Positions 1 to 6,530 of a DNA stretch of 22,341 nucleotides are shown piece by piece (the stretch's first letter is position 1; each line of letters begins with the position of its first letter). The stretch covers positions 1 through 22,341 of the forward strand of contig JAFAEC010000228.1 in assembly GCA_023424215.1 (NCBI GenBank), read 5' to 3'. Below the pieces are notes generated by a model, which saw only the letters and a program-made list of their open reading frames with translations, searched no databases and was not told where the DNA came from. Position numbers and translations under genes: made by a program. This DNA is from Pseudomonadota bacterium. Its GTDB lineage: Bacteria > Pseudomonadota > Alphaproteobacteria > Caulobacterales > Caulobacteraceae.

Positions 1-102
1 CGCGGGGGCGTCGGCGGGCGCGGCGTGGCCGCGCACCGCCCGCTCGAAAACCTTCGCCAGCGCCCCGGCGTCGCTCTCACAGTACGGGCGGATCGCGATC
101 AC
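1..102 (-). CDS. GNAT-family N-acetyltransferase, N-terminal fragment
   Basis: Only the first 34 codons are present; the gene runs off the left edge. Reading from a GTG at 102, the product begins VIAIRPYCESDAGALAKVF, which matches the opening beta-strand and helix of GNAT acetyltransferases (an IRPY..SDA..L..VF pattern). GNAT enzymes transfer acetyl groups from acetyl-CoA to amines; the substrate cannot be told from this piece. The GTG overlaps the TGA of queD by four bases (GTGA), so it is probably translated as the last seen gene of the queC-queE-queD operon. A functional link to queuosine is not implied. The family call rests on a short N-terminus only. Confidence 0.6.
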   Translation of the reverse strand, partial: MIAIRPYCESDAGALAKVFERAVRGHAAPADAPA

Positions 103-467
103 AGTGTCAGTACGCAGCGTTCGTTGATCGTCGGCCGCGCCACCTGGATCCGGCACAATCCCGGCCAGTCCGGCTTCAGCCGGTTCGCGAACCACAGGCA
201 CAGGTTCTCCAGCGACGGCAGCTCCAGGCCCGGCTTCTCGTTCAGCATGCCGTGATCGAGCTCCTCGGCGGCCGCGCGCAGGGCGCGATCGAGCGCGCCC
301 AGATCGGCGACCCAACCATGCTCCGCGTCCAGCGTTTCCGAGCGCACGGTCGCCTCGACCGTGAACGAATGTCCGTGCACCCGCCGGTAGATGCTGCCCT
401 CCGGCTCGTTCGGAAAGTGATGGGCCGCGTCGAACGTGGCCTGTTTGGTGATCTCGAAGACGGGCAT
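99..467 (-). CDS. queD: QueD-like 6-carboxy-5,6,7,8-tetrahydropterin synthase (COG0720), non-canonical active site
   Basis: The 122-residue protein has the usual family length. In queuosine synthesis QueD converts dihydroneopterin triphosphate to 6-carboxytetrahydropterin, the substrate of QueE, in the cytoplasm. Zinc-ligand histidines are visible as AAHHF (H16/H17) and HGH (H31, H33), and a DH pair (71-72) fits the catalytic dyad region. Oddly, the position of the catalytic cysteine in E. coli QueD (four residues before HGH) is Tyr27, and the C-terminal motif reads RPTINE instead of the usual ET-containing segment. Its place directly after queC and queE supports a queuosine role. The ATG shares one base with the queE stop (TAATG), implying coupling. 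A diverged COG0720 subfamily with another pterin reaction is the main alternative. Confidence 0.85.
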   Translation of the reverse strand: MPVFEITKQATFDAAHHFPNEPEGSIYRRVHGHSFTVEATVRSETLDAEHGWVADLGALDRALRAAAEELDHGMLNEKPGLELPSLENLCLWFANRLKPDWPGLCRIQVARPTINERCVLTL

Positions 468-1102
468 TAGCGGACGCCGATGTACTTGTGGGTCTGGACG
501 CTGAGGCGCCATTTGGGGTGGGCGAGGCAGTAGTCGATCGCCGCGGCCGTGTTGGCCTCGCGGTCGGGGCCGTCCATGGGCTGCAGCCAGAACCGCTCGA
601 ACGCGAGATGTTCGAACCGCTCGGGCAAGGCCAGCGGCTGCGGGAAGACCAGCTTCAGCTCCTGCCCGGAGGTCTGCACCACCGGCGCATCGGCCTTGGG
701 GCTGACGCAGATCCAGTCGAGGCCCGCCGGCGCGGCGATCGTGCCATTGGATTCGACGGCGATCTCGAACCCGCGTGCGTGCAGCGCGTCGATCAGCGCC
801 GCGTCGAGCTGCAGCAGGGGCTCGCCGCCAGTGCAGACGACCAGCTTCGGGTCGCCCTCCCGGCCCCGCCACAGGGCGGCCACGTGGTCGGCCAGGGCCT
901 CGGCGGTCGCGAACTTGCCGCCGCCGTCGCCGTCGGTCCCGACGAAGTCGGTGTCGCAGAAACTGCACACGGCTGCCGCCCGGTCCCGCTCCAGCCCGTT
1001 CCACAGATTGCAGCCGGCGAAGCGCAGGAAGACGGCCGGGCGGCCGGCCTGACCGCCCTCCCCCTGCACCGTCAGGAACACTTCCTTGGCCGCGTAGCTC
1101 AT
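467..1102 (-). CDS. queE: 7-carboxy-7-deazaguanine synthase QueE (radical SAM)
   Basis: QueE is a radical S-adenosylmethionine enzyme that rearranges 6-carboxytetrahydropterin to 7-carboxy-7-deazaguanine, the ring-contraction step of queuosine synthesis. The 211-residue protein opens with the family signature VFLTVQGEGGQAGRPAVFLR. It has an Fe-S cluster motif of the expanded type, C-x14-C-x2-C (C31, C46, C49), followed by TGGEPLLQ (about 91-98) for SAM binding and an ESNGT segment near 117. The insertion between the first two cysteines is known in one QueE subgroup. The start ATG overlaps the queC stop by four bases (ATGA), and its own stop overlaps the queD start by one base. The unit is therefore a tightly coupled queC-queE-queD operon. 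Confidence 0.95.
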   Translation of the reverse strand: MSYAAKEVFLTVQGEGGQAGRPAVFLRFAGCNLWNGLERDRAAAVCSFCDTDFVGTDGDGGGKFATAEALADHVAALWRGREGDPKLVVCTGGEPLLQLDAALIDALHARGFEIAVESNGTIAAPAGLDWICVSPKADAPVVQTSGQELKLVFPQPLALPERFEHLAFERFWLQPMDGPDREANTAAAIDYCLAHPKWRLSVQTHKYIGVR

Positions 1103-1818
1103 GGCCGCGCCACCCATTCGCCGTAGCCGGCGGCGCGCAGCTCGCAGGCGGGGCAGTCGCCGCAGCCGTAGCCCCAGGCGTGGCGGTGCTCGCGGTCGCC
1201 GAGGTAGCAGGTGTGCGAGGCCTCGACGATCAGGTCGACAAGCGCCGGACCGCCGATCCGCTCGGCCAACGCCCAGGTCTCCGACTTGGTCAGCGCCATC
1301 AGCGGCGTCTCGATGACCACCGGGCGGTCCAGTCCGAGGCTGAGCGCCCGGGCCATGGCCTCGATCGTGTCGCGGCGGCAGTCGGGATAGCCGGAATAAT
1401 CGGTCTCGCACATGCCGCCGACCAGCACGTCCAGTCCCCCGCGGTCCGCCAGCGCGGCAGCGACGGTGAGGAACACGAGGTTGCGCCCGGGCACGAAGGT
1501 CGTCGGCAGGCCCCGCGCGTCCAGTTCGATGGCGCGCTCGGCGGTCAGGGCGCTTTCGGCGATGCGGCCATAGCCGGTCAGGTCGACGACATGGTCCGGT
1601 CCGAGCCGTTCCGCCCAGTCCTGACGTAGCCCGGCCATCCCGGCGCGCACCTCCAGCCGGGCCTGCATCTCCACGGCGTGCCTCTGGCCGTAGTCGAAGC
1701 CGACCGTCTCCACGCGCGCGAACCGGTCCAGCGCCCAGGCCAGGCAGGTGGCGCTGTCCTGCCCGCCCGAGAACAGGACGAGCGCCGATTTTTCAGGGGC
1801 TTGGCCGATTTCGCTCAT
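1099..1818 (-). CDS. queC: 7-cyano-7-deazaguanine (preQ0) synthase QueC
   Basis: QueC uses ATP and ammonia to turn 7-carboxy-7-deazaguanine into preQ0. The 239-residue protein has the PP-loop SGGQDS (17-22), VPGRN (109-113), the GGMCETDYSGYPDCR block (134-148), and four zinc-ligand cysteines: C204 in SHTCY, then C219, C222 and C225 in CGDCPAC. All expected active-site elements are present. The start was taken at the ATG of MSEIGQ because the upstream in-frame sequence is non-conserved and lies in the divergent promoter region. A CAGG seven bases upstream may serve as the ribosome-binding site. It is the first gene of the minus-strand operon; 190 bp separate it from the divergent kinase gene. 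No preQ1 riboswitch was recognised in that gap. Confidence 0.95.
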   Translation of the reverse strand: MSEIGQAPEKSALVLFSGGQDSATCLAWALDRFARVETVGFDYGQRHAVEMQARLEVRAGMAGLRQDWAERLGPDHVVDLTGYGRIAESALTAERAIELDARGLPTTFVPGRNLVFLTVAAALADRGGLDVLVGGMCETDYSGYPDCRRDTIEAMARALSLGLDRPVVIETPLMALTKSETWALAERIGGPALVDLIVEASHTCYLGDREHRHAWGYGCGDCPACELRAAGYGEWVARP

Positions 1819-2008
1819 GACAAACCTGCGGTCGGCCGCCGGCCGCGCGCATGGACAGGAAGGTGAAGCCGTCTGGATACGGGCCGGCCTTCTACACCAC
1901 CCTCCCCCTCGGCGCAAAAAGCACGACGAAACGGCGAAGCTGGCCTTAACGCTTCCGAAAACCGTTCGCAGCCAAGGTCGGTCCCGACCCAGTGGAGTGC
2001 CGGCCAGT

Positions 2009-3625
2009 ATGCCGACGATCGAAGTCCTAACCGAACGCGCCGAGGCTATCGCACCGGAGACGCCCGGCAGCGAGGTCTTCGCGCGCTTCGTCAGCGAGCC
2101 GGACACGCTCGTCATTCCGGTCGTGGAGAACGATCGGCCCGTCGGCCTGATCGAGCGGCACGATTTCCTGCTCAAGATCGCCGGGGCCTTCGGCTACGCC
2201 GCCTACGCTCACCGCCCCGCCCTTCACGTCATGGATCCCGAACCGGCCGTGGTCGAGGCGGGGGTCGAGATCGACGCCTTCTGCGACAATCTCCTCCGTG
2301 GCGGCGCGGGCGCCCTGATGCGCGGGTTCATCGTCACGCGGCAGGGCCGCTACCAGGGCGTCGGAACGGTCGCCGGCCTGCTCAAGGCCGTGAACGACCA
2401 TCAGCGTCAAAGGAACGAACAGCTGGCCGAGGAGGCGCGCGCCCTCGCCGACGGCCGCATGCAGGCCGTCGCCGCCGCCCGCTCCAAGGCCGAATTCATG
2501 GCGGTCATGACCCACGAGCTGCGCACGCCGATGAACGGCGTGCTGGCCGTCGCCGACCTCCTGCGCCGTCAGCCCCTGAACCGGCAGGCGCAGGCCCACG
2601 TGGCGACCATCATGGAGTCCTCCGAGACCCTCCTGCGCATCCTGCAGGACGCTCTCGACCTCGCGCGCGCCGAGGCCGGCGAGCTGGAGCTGGCTCCCGA
2701 AGCCACTCCGCTGCGGGCGCTGATGGACGAGGTCCAGGCCACCTGGGCCCCCCGCGCGGCCCAGGACAACGTCAACCTGATGGTCAGCTACGAGGGCGAC
2801 ACCGAACTCGCCGCCCTGATCGACGCCCGCCGTCTGGCCCAGGTGTTCGACAACCTGGTCGGCAACGCGCTGAAGTTCGCCCGCAACGGGATGGTGGAGG
2901 CCGGCCTCAAGGCCACCGCCGCCGGTGACCGTATCCGTCTCGAAGCCCGCGTCCGCGACGACGGTCCCGGCCTCGACCCCGAGCGGGTCGACATGATCTT
3001 CGAACCCTTCGTGCACGACTCGGGCGCCGACGGCGCGGGGCTGGGCCTGTCAATCTGTCGCCAGATCGTCGACCGCATGGGCGGCCGGATCCGGGTCGAG
3101 AACAACCGCGGCCGCGGCGCAACGTTCAGCTTCACGCTGGAGGCGCCCCTGGTCGAAACGGTCGAGGCGGCGGCCTCCAATGTCGAGGAACTGCCTGATC
3201 TCGACCTGCAGCACAGCCCGCACGTCCTGATCGTCGACGACAACGCCACCAACCGGGTCGTGGCCCAGGCCCTCTGCGAGATGTTCGGCTGCACCTCCGA
3301 AACCGCCGAGGACGGGGTCGAGGCGGTCGAATGCGTCAAGGACCGGCGTTTCGACCTTGTGCTGATGGACATCAAGATGCCGCGCATGGACGGGGTCCAG
3401 GCGACCCAGGCCATCCGGGCCCTGCCCGGTCCGGAAAGCGCCATCCCGATCGTCGCCCTGACCGCCAACGCCGACCCCGAGGACGCGAGGCGCTATCTGG
3501 CCATCGGCATGGCCGCGGTGGTCGAGAAGCCGATCAAGCCCGAACGCCTGCGGATGGCGATGAACGCCGCGCTCGAGCAGGCGGCCGAGGCGCCGGTCGC
3601 CGCTCAGGGCCGCTCGGTGGCCTGA
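2009..3625 (+). CDS. CBS-domain hybrid histidine kinase/response regulator
   Basis: This is a 538-residue soluble hybrid kinase. In order: a CBS-like pair at about 25-130 (IPVVENDRPVGLIERHDFL and GFIVTRQGRYQGVGTVAGLL), resembling the input module found ahead of some GGDEF proteins; a coiled linker (130-160); a HisKA domain with phospho-acceptor H169 in THELRTP; an HATPase domain with N-box N286, G1 box DDGPGLD (317-323) and G2 box GAGLGLS (342-348); and a receiver domain with D410/D411, phospho-acceptor D454, T485 and K507. No membrane segment is seen, so it should sense a cytoplasmic signal, perhaps a nucleotide. No partner regulator lies nearby. The start is the ATG of MPTIEV; a GGAG lies about 11 bases upstream, a long spacing. 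The 3' end overlaps the convergent exonuclease gene by 22 bp. Confidence 0.92.
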   Translation: MPTIEVLTERAEAIAPETPGSEVFARFVSEPDTLVIPVVENDRPVGLIERHDFLLKIAGAFGYAAYAHRPALHVMDPEPAVVEAGVEIDAFCDNLLRGGAGALMRGFIVTRQGRYQGVGTVAGLLKAVNDHQRQRNEQLAEEARALADGRMQAVAAARSKAEFMAVMTHELRTPMNGVLAVADLLRRQPLNRQAQAHVATIMESSETLLRILQDALDLARAEAGELELAPEATPLRALMDEVQATWAPRAAQDNVNLMVSYEGDTELAALIDARRLAQVFDNLVGNALKFARNGMVEAGLKATAAGDRIRLEARVRDDGPGLDPERVDMIFEPFVHDSGADGAGLGLSICRQIVDRMGGRIRVENNRGRGATFSFTLEAPLVETVEAAASNVEELPDLDLQHSPHVLIVDDNATNRVVAQALCEMFGCTSETAEDGVEAVECVKDRRFDLVLMDIKMPRMDGVQATQAIRALPGPESAIPIVALTANADPEDARRYLAIGMAAVVEKPIKPERLRMAMNAALEQAAEAPVAAQGRSVA

Positions 3626-4653
3626 TCCTCCCCGGCGGGGCCCGCCTCCTCGTCCTCCTCATCGTAGCCGACCAGCCGCAGCGCCCGCGCCGCCTGTCCG
3701 TTCAGCTCGCACCAGCGCAGCAGCCCTTCCTCGCGCCCGTGGGTGATCCACACCTCCTCCGGCCTCAATTCGGCGAAGGTGGCGGTCAGCTCCGGCCAGT
3801 CGGCGTGGTCGGACAGCACCAGCGGCAGCTCCACGCCACGCTGCCGCGCCCGGGCGCGCACCAGCATCCAGCCCGAGGCGAAGGCCCGCACCGGGTCTGC
3901 AAATCGGCGCGACCAGCGATCCTGCGTCGCCGACGGCGGTGCGATCACCACCTCGCCGCCGAGGCTGTTGGGCGGCAGTCCCGTCGCCGGCGCCAGGGGG
4001 CCGAGCTCCACCCCCTCGCGCTCGTAAAGCCGGTTCAGCCGCTCGAGCGCTCCGTGAACATGGATCGGGCGGTCCCAGCCGGCCTCGCGCAGCAGCCGGA
4101 TCACCCTCTGGGCCTTGCCCAGCGCATAGGCGCCGACCAGATGCGCCCGCTCGGGAAACTGACGCAGGGACTGCACCAGCCGCGCCACCTCGCCTTCCGC
4201 GGGCGGGTGCACGAACACCGGCAGGCCGAAGGTCGCCTCCGAGACGAACACATGGCAGGGGACCGGCTCGAAGGGCGCGCAGGTCGGGTCCCGCCGCCGC
4301 TTGTAGTCGCCCGACACGACCATGGTCAGGCCGCGCCACCGGATCACCGCCTGGGCGGAACCGAGCACGTGGCCGGCCGGCGCGAGCGTCACCTCGACGC
4401 CGTCGCGCGTGACCGGGGCACCGTAGGCCGCGGCCTCCTGCCGCCCCGCGAAATCCTCGCCGTAGCGTTCGGCCATGATCGCCAGGGTCTGCGGCGTGGC
4501 CAGCACCGTCCCGTGTCCGGACCGGGCGTGGTCGGAATGCCCGTGCGTGATCACGGCCCGGGCCACCGGGACGACGGGGTCGATGTGGAAATCGCCCGGC
4601 GGGCAGAACAGGCCTTCCGGGGTCGGCCTGAGCAGGTCCTCGTAACGGATCAT
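3604..4653 (-). CDS. Ligase-associated-type DNA exonuclease (metallo-beta-lactamase/beta-CASP fold)
   Basis: The 349-residue protein matches the ligase-associated DNA exonuclease family, related to SNM1/Artemis-type nucleases. The opening LLRPTPEGLFCPPGDFHIDP is characteristic. Metal ligands of the metallo-beta-lactamase fold are HGHSDH (37-42), GH (94-95), D116 in SGDY, and later beta-CASP motifs including E139 in SEATFG, LSDHADW (280-286) and THG (304-306). In most genomes this gene sits with an Lhr-like helicase, an ATP-dependent DNA ligase and a phosphoesterase, and is thought to act in DNA repair; none of those is adjacent here. The start is set by an AGGAGG four bases before the ATG, in preference to an ATG nine codons upstream. 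The C-terminus is an acidic tail (DEEDEE) encoded over the end of the convergent kinase gene. Confidence 0.88.
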   Translation of the reverse strand: MIRYEDLLRPTPEGLFCPPGDFHIDPVVPVARAVITHGHSDHARSGHGTVLATPQTLAIMAERYGEDFAGRQEAAAYGAPVTRDGVEVTLAPAGHVLGSAQAVIRWRGLTMVVSGDYKRRRDPTCAPFEPVPCHVFVSEATFGLPVFVHPPAEGEVARLVQSLRQFPERAHLVGAYALGKAQRVIRLLREAGWDRPIHVHGALERLNRLYEREGVELGPLAPATGLPPNSLGGEVVIAPPSATQDRWSRRFADPVRAFASGWMLVRARARQRGVELPLVLSDHADWPELTATFAELRPEEVWITHGREEGLLRWCELNGQAARALRLVGYDEEDEEAGPAGEDQATERP

Positions 4654-4736
4654 CCGGCCTCCTGCCCTTCCCGACGGCATCAGGAACGCACGACGGGCGC
4701 TTGCGCTCAACCGGCCGGCGGGATGATAGCTGGGGC

Positions 4737-5213
4737 ATGACCGTTCCGCCCCTCGTCGACCTCCTGCCGCAGCTGGCCTCGGGATCCGCGCACACCCACG
4801 CGCTGGGCTTCGCCTTCGACAGCCTGACCGGCGACCGTGTCCGCATCCGCGCGCCGTGGAGGGAGGAACTGGTGGGCGACCCCGACACCGGCGTGCTCGC
4901 AGGCGGCCTCGTGACCACCCTGCTCGACCACGCCGGGGGTCTCGCCGTCTGGGTGGCGCTGGACCGCTTCGAGCCGATCGCCACCCTCGATCTGCGCGTC
5001 GACTACATGCGGGCGGCCCGCCCGCGCTCGGAGCTGATCGCGGAGGCGCGCTGCTACCGCCTGACCCGCTCGATCGCCTTCGTCCGGGCCTGGGCCTTCG
5101 AGGATCATCCCGACGATCCGGTCGCCGCCGCCCAGGCCGCCTACATGCTCGACTCCAGCCAGGGCCGCCCGGTCGGCGCCAATCTGCGATCCCGCACGGG
5201 AGGCGAGGCGTGA
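4737..5213 (+). CDS. PaaI-family hotdog thioesterase (first of a tandem pair)
   Basis: The 158-residue protein is a hotdog-fold acyl-CoA thioesterase of the PaaI type. The signature region is GVLAGGLVTTLLDHAGGLAVW (about 52-72), where the GG turn and D64 on the central helix match the family active site, followed by TLDLRVDYMRAARPRSELIAEARCYR. Such enzymes hydrolyse acyl- or aroyl-CoA esters; the substrate is not evident. The ATG at 4737 was preferred to upstream in-frame starts because MTVPPLVDLL begins the likely folded part. No normal Shine-Dalgarno precedes it (GGGG ends one base before the ATG), so it may be leaderless. It diverges from the exonuclease gene by 83 bp and overlaps the next thioesterase by four bases. 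Confidence 0.85.
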   Translation: MTVPPLVDLLPQLASGSAHTHALGFAFDSLTGDRVRIRAPWREELVGDPDTGVLAGGLVTTLLDHAGGLAVWVALDRFEPIATLDLRVDYMRAARPRSELIAEARCYRLTRSIAFVRAWAFEDHPDDPVAAAQAAYMLDSSQGRPVGANLRSRTGGEA

Positions 5214-5608
5214 GCGACCTTCTCGACACCATTCCCTACGCCCGGTTCCTCGGCCTGACGACGGAGTCCGAGGGGGACGAACTGACGGTGATCATGCCGT
5301 TCGCCGACCGGCTGATCGGCAATCCCCTCCTGCCCGCCCTGCATGGGGGCTCCACCGCCGCCCTGCTCGAGCTGACCGCCGTCGCCCAGGTCGCCCTGCT
5401 CTATCCCCGGCTGCGCCTGCCCCGGCCGATCAACGTCACGGTGGCCTATCTCCGCTCGGGCCGGCCGCTCGACGTCAAGGCGCGGGCGCGCATCAGCAAG
5501 GCCGGCCGCCGGGTCGCCCACGTCGAGGCGCGCGCCTGGCAGGAGAACGAGGACCAGCCCATCGCCTCCCTCGCCGCCCACTTCCTGATCGCAGAACACG
5601 ACGTCTAG
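5210..5608 (+). CDS. PaaI-family hotdog thioesterase (second of a tandem pair)
   Basis: Starting at a GTG that overlaps the previous stop (GTGA), this 132-residue protein is also a PaaI-type hotdog thioesterase. It has the LIGNPLLPALHGGSTAALLEL segment (about 35-55) with the HGG motif, then the PINVTVAYLRSGRPLDVKARA beta-strands typical of the fold. The coupled start and similar size suggest that the two products are made in equal amounts and could pair. Hotdog enzymes are usually dimers or dimers of dimers, so a hetero-oligomer is possible but unproven. The reaction should be hydrolysis of a CoA thioester. A weak hairpin follows immediately. Confidence 0.85.
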   Translation: MSDLLDTIPYARFLGLTTESEGDELTVIMPFADRLIGNPLLPALHGGSTAALLELTAVAQVALLYPRLRLPRPINVTVAYLRSGRPLDVKARARISKAGRRVAHVEARAWQENEDQPIASLAAHFLIAEHDV

Positions 5609-5625
5609 TTGCGCTCACGCGCAAC
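5608..5625 (+). terminator. Weak stem-loop after the thioesterase operon
   Basis: GTTGCGC-TCAC-GCGCAAC is a perfect 7-bp stem with a 4-base loop, beginning on the last base of the thioesterase stop codon. It is followed by a mixed stretch containing TTT and TTTT, not a clean U-tract. It may end the thioesterase transcript or be part of the structured leader of the next gene. Confidence 0.4.
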
Positions 5626-5638
5626 CTGTGTTTACGTT

Positions 5639-5664
5639 TTGTTCCGTGGATAGCCACGGAGCAA
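5639..5664 (+). promoter_or_regulatory. 5' hairpin sequestering the ribosome-binding site of the 5669 gene
   Basis: An 11-bp stem (one U-G pair) is formed by TTGTTCCGTGG and CCACGGAGCAA around an ATAG loop. The 3' arm contains GGAG (5658-5661), seven bases before the ATG at 5669 and its only plausible Shine-Dalgarno. In RNA the site would be paired when the hairpin forms. That it regulates is inference. Confidence 0.5.
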
Positions 5665-5668
5665 CAGG

Positions 5669-6079
5669 ATGAGCAGACTGATGATCGGCGCGGCCCTCTC
5701 GGCCCGCCTGCACGCCGCCGAGGCGGCGATCGACCAGGCCATGGTCGACACGGCCGGACTGGCGGCCGCCCTCCCCGCCGCCCGGCTCAAGGCGGCCCTG
5801 TCCGCCACCGCCGGACAGAAGGCGTTCGACGAAGCCGCCGCCAGTCTCAGCGCCCTCGCCGACGCCCGCGCTCACATCGTCCGGACCCACCACGCGCTCG
5901 CCGCCCTCGCCCGGGTGCTGGGTCTGGAGAGTCTCGCCGTGGGCCAGCTCGACAAGCCCGGAGACCGTCCTCCGGTGGGGGGCGACGGCGACGACTCGCC
6001 TGTGGCGCTAACTCTGGTTAACAAATCGTTGGAAAACACACCTAACAAAACCCTACCTGCACAAGCGGCGCCGTGTTAA
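5669..6079 (+). CDS. Small helical protein of unknown function (paralogue A)
   Basis: The 136-residue product is not recognised. Residues about 10-100 are Ala-rich and predicted helical, with no signal peptide or membrane segment. It aligns without large gaps to the product of the next gene (6113): LHAAEAAIDQAM pairs with LHASEKALDEAI, LADARAHIVRTHHALA with LGAARQAMVACHEELA, and both reach a DK(P/G) near residue 95. They are therefore tandem paralogues. After about residue 105 the sequence turns acidic, then Asn/Thr/Lys-rich, and the DNA there is much more AT-rich than its surroundings. This last part may double as the promoter of the next gene. The GGAG ribosome-binding site lies in a stem-loop. 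The helical pattern suggests a small bundle or oligomer; no function is proposed. Confidence 0.7.
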   Translation: MSRLMIGAALSARLHAAEAAIDQAMVDTAGLAAALPAARLKAALSATAGQKAFDEAAASLSALADARAHIVRTHHALAALARVLGLESLAVGQLDKPGDRPPVGGDGDDSPVALTLVNKSLENTPNKTLPAQAAPC

Positions 6080-6090
6080 GGAGCTGTTTA
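6076..6090 (+). promoter_or_regulatory. Possible CtrA-type box upstream of the 6113 gene
   Basis: TTAA-N7-TTTA, followed by CC, matches seven of eight fixed bases of the TTAA-N7-TTAA motif bound by the cell-cycle regulator CtrA in Caulobacteraceae. It lies 23 bases before the ATG of the 6113 gene at the end of an AT-rich stretch. Short motifs occur by chance, but TTAA is rare in such GC-rich DNA. Unverified. Confidence 0.3.
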
Positions 6091-6112
6091 CCTACTCAGT
6101 TCGGAGGGTTTC

Positions 6113-6445
6113 ATGGACAAGGCCCAAGTCATCGCCAGCGTCGCCGGCGATCTTCATGCGAGCGAAAAAGCGCTCGACGAGGCGATCACCCGCGCCACCA
6201 CGCTGGTTCAGTCGATGATCGGCGGCCGTGCGGCCCTCAACGTCTCGCCGATCGTTGGCGCGGACGCGCAGGCCAAGGCTCTCGAGGCCATCGCGGCCCT
6301 CGGCGCGGCGCGCCAGGCCATGGTGGCCTGCCACGAAGAGCTGGCGAAGGATCACCGGCGGATGGGCTATGGGGTCTATGCCGAAGGGGGCATGGACAAA
6401 GGCCAGGGCCAGCAGCGTCCCACCGGACACCTGCGCGCCGCTTAA
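6113..6445 (+). CDS. Small helical protein of unknown function (paralogue B)
   Basis: The 110-residue product is the tandem paralogue of the 5669 protein and is likewise unrecognised. It is predicted mainly helical (DLHASEKALDEAITRATTLVQSM, then ALEAIAALGAARQAMVACHEELAKDH) and has a short polar Gly/Gln-rich C-terminus. It has no signal peptide or membrane span, so it should be cytoplasmic. The start is well supported: CGGAGGG lies just ahead of the ATG. The 33-bp gap to paralogue A contains a possible CtrA box, and a strong hairpin terminator follows 51 bp after the stop. It could therefore be expressed alone or with A. Confidence 0.75.
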   Translation: MDKAQVIASVAGDLHASEKALDEAITRATTLVQSMIGGRAALNVSPIVGADAQAKALEAIAALGAARQAMVACHEELAKDHRRMGYGVYAEGGMDKGQGQQRPTGHLRAA

Positions 6446-6496
6446 TTCGGCGTAATGTCCGCCAGCGGGCATTCTCCGACCGGCAAACATCAGGCA

Positions 6497-6529
6497 AAGT
6501 CGCCCCCACGTAGGACGTGGGGGCGATTT
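6497..6529 (+). terminator. Strong hairpin, terminator-like, ending at the start of the 6531 gene
   Basis: AAGTCGCCCCCACG and CGTGGGGGCGATTT pair over 14 positions (one G-U) around a TAGGA loop, with A's before and T's after the GC core, as in a factor-independent terminator. It should end the 6113 transcript. Unusually, the next gene's GTG begins at 6531, and its only Shine-Dalgarno-like run, GGGGG (6519-6523), is in the 3' arm. Confidence 0.75.
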
Positions 6530-6530
6530 C

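Noticed and set aside
1819..2008. A preQ1 riboswitch in front of queC
   Set aside because: I could not find a convincing preQ1 aptamer (stem-loop followed by an A-rich tail pairing back into the loop) in the 190-bp gap.
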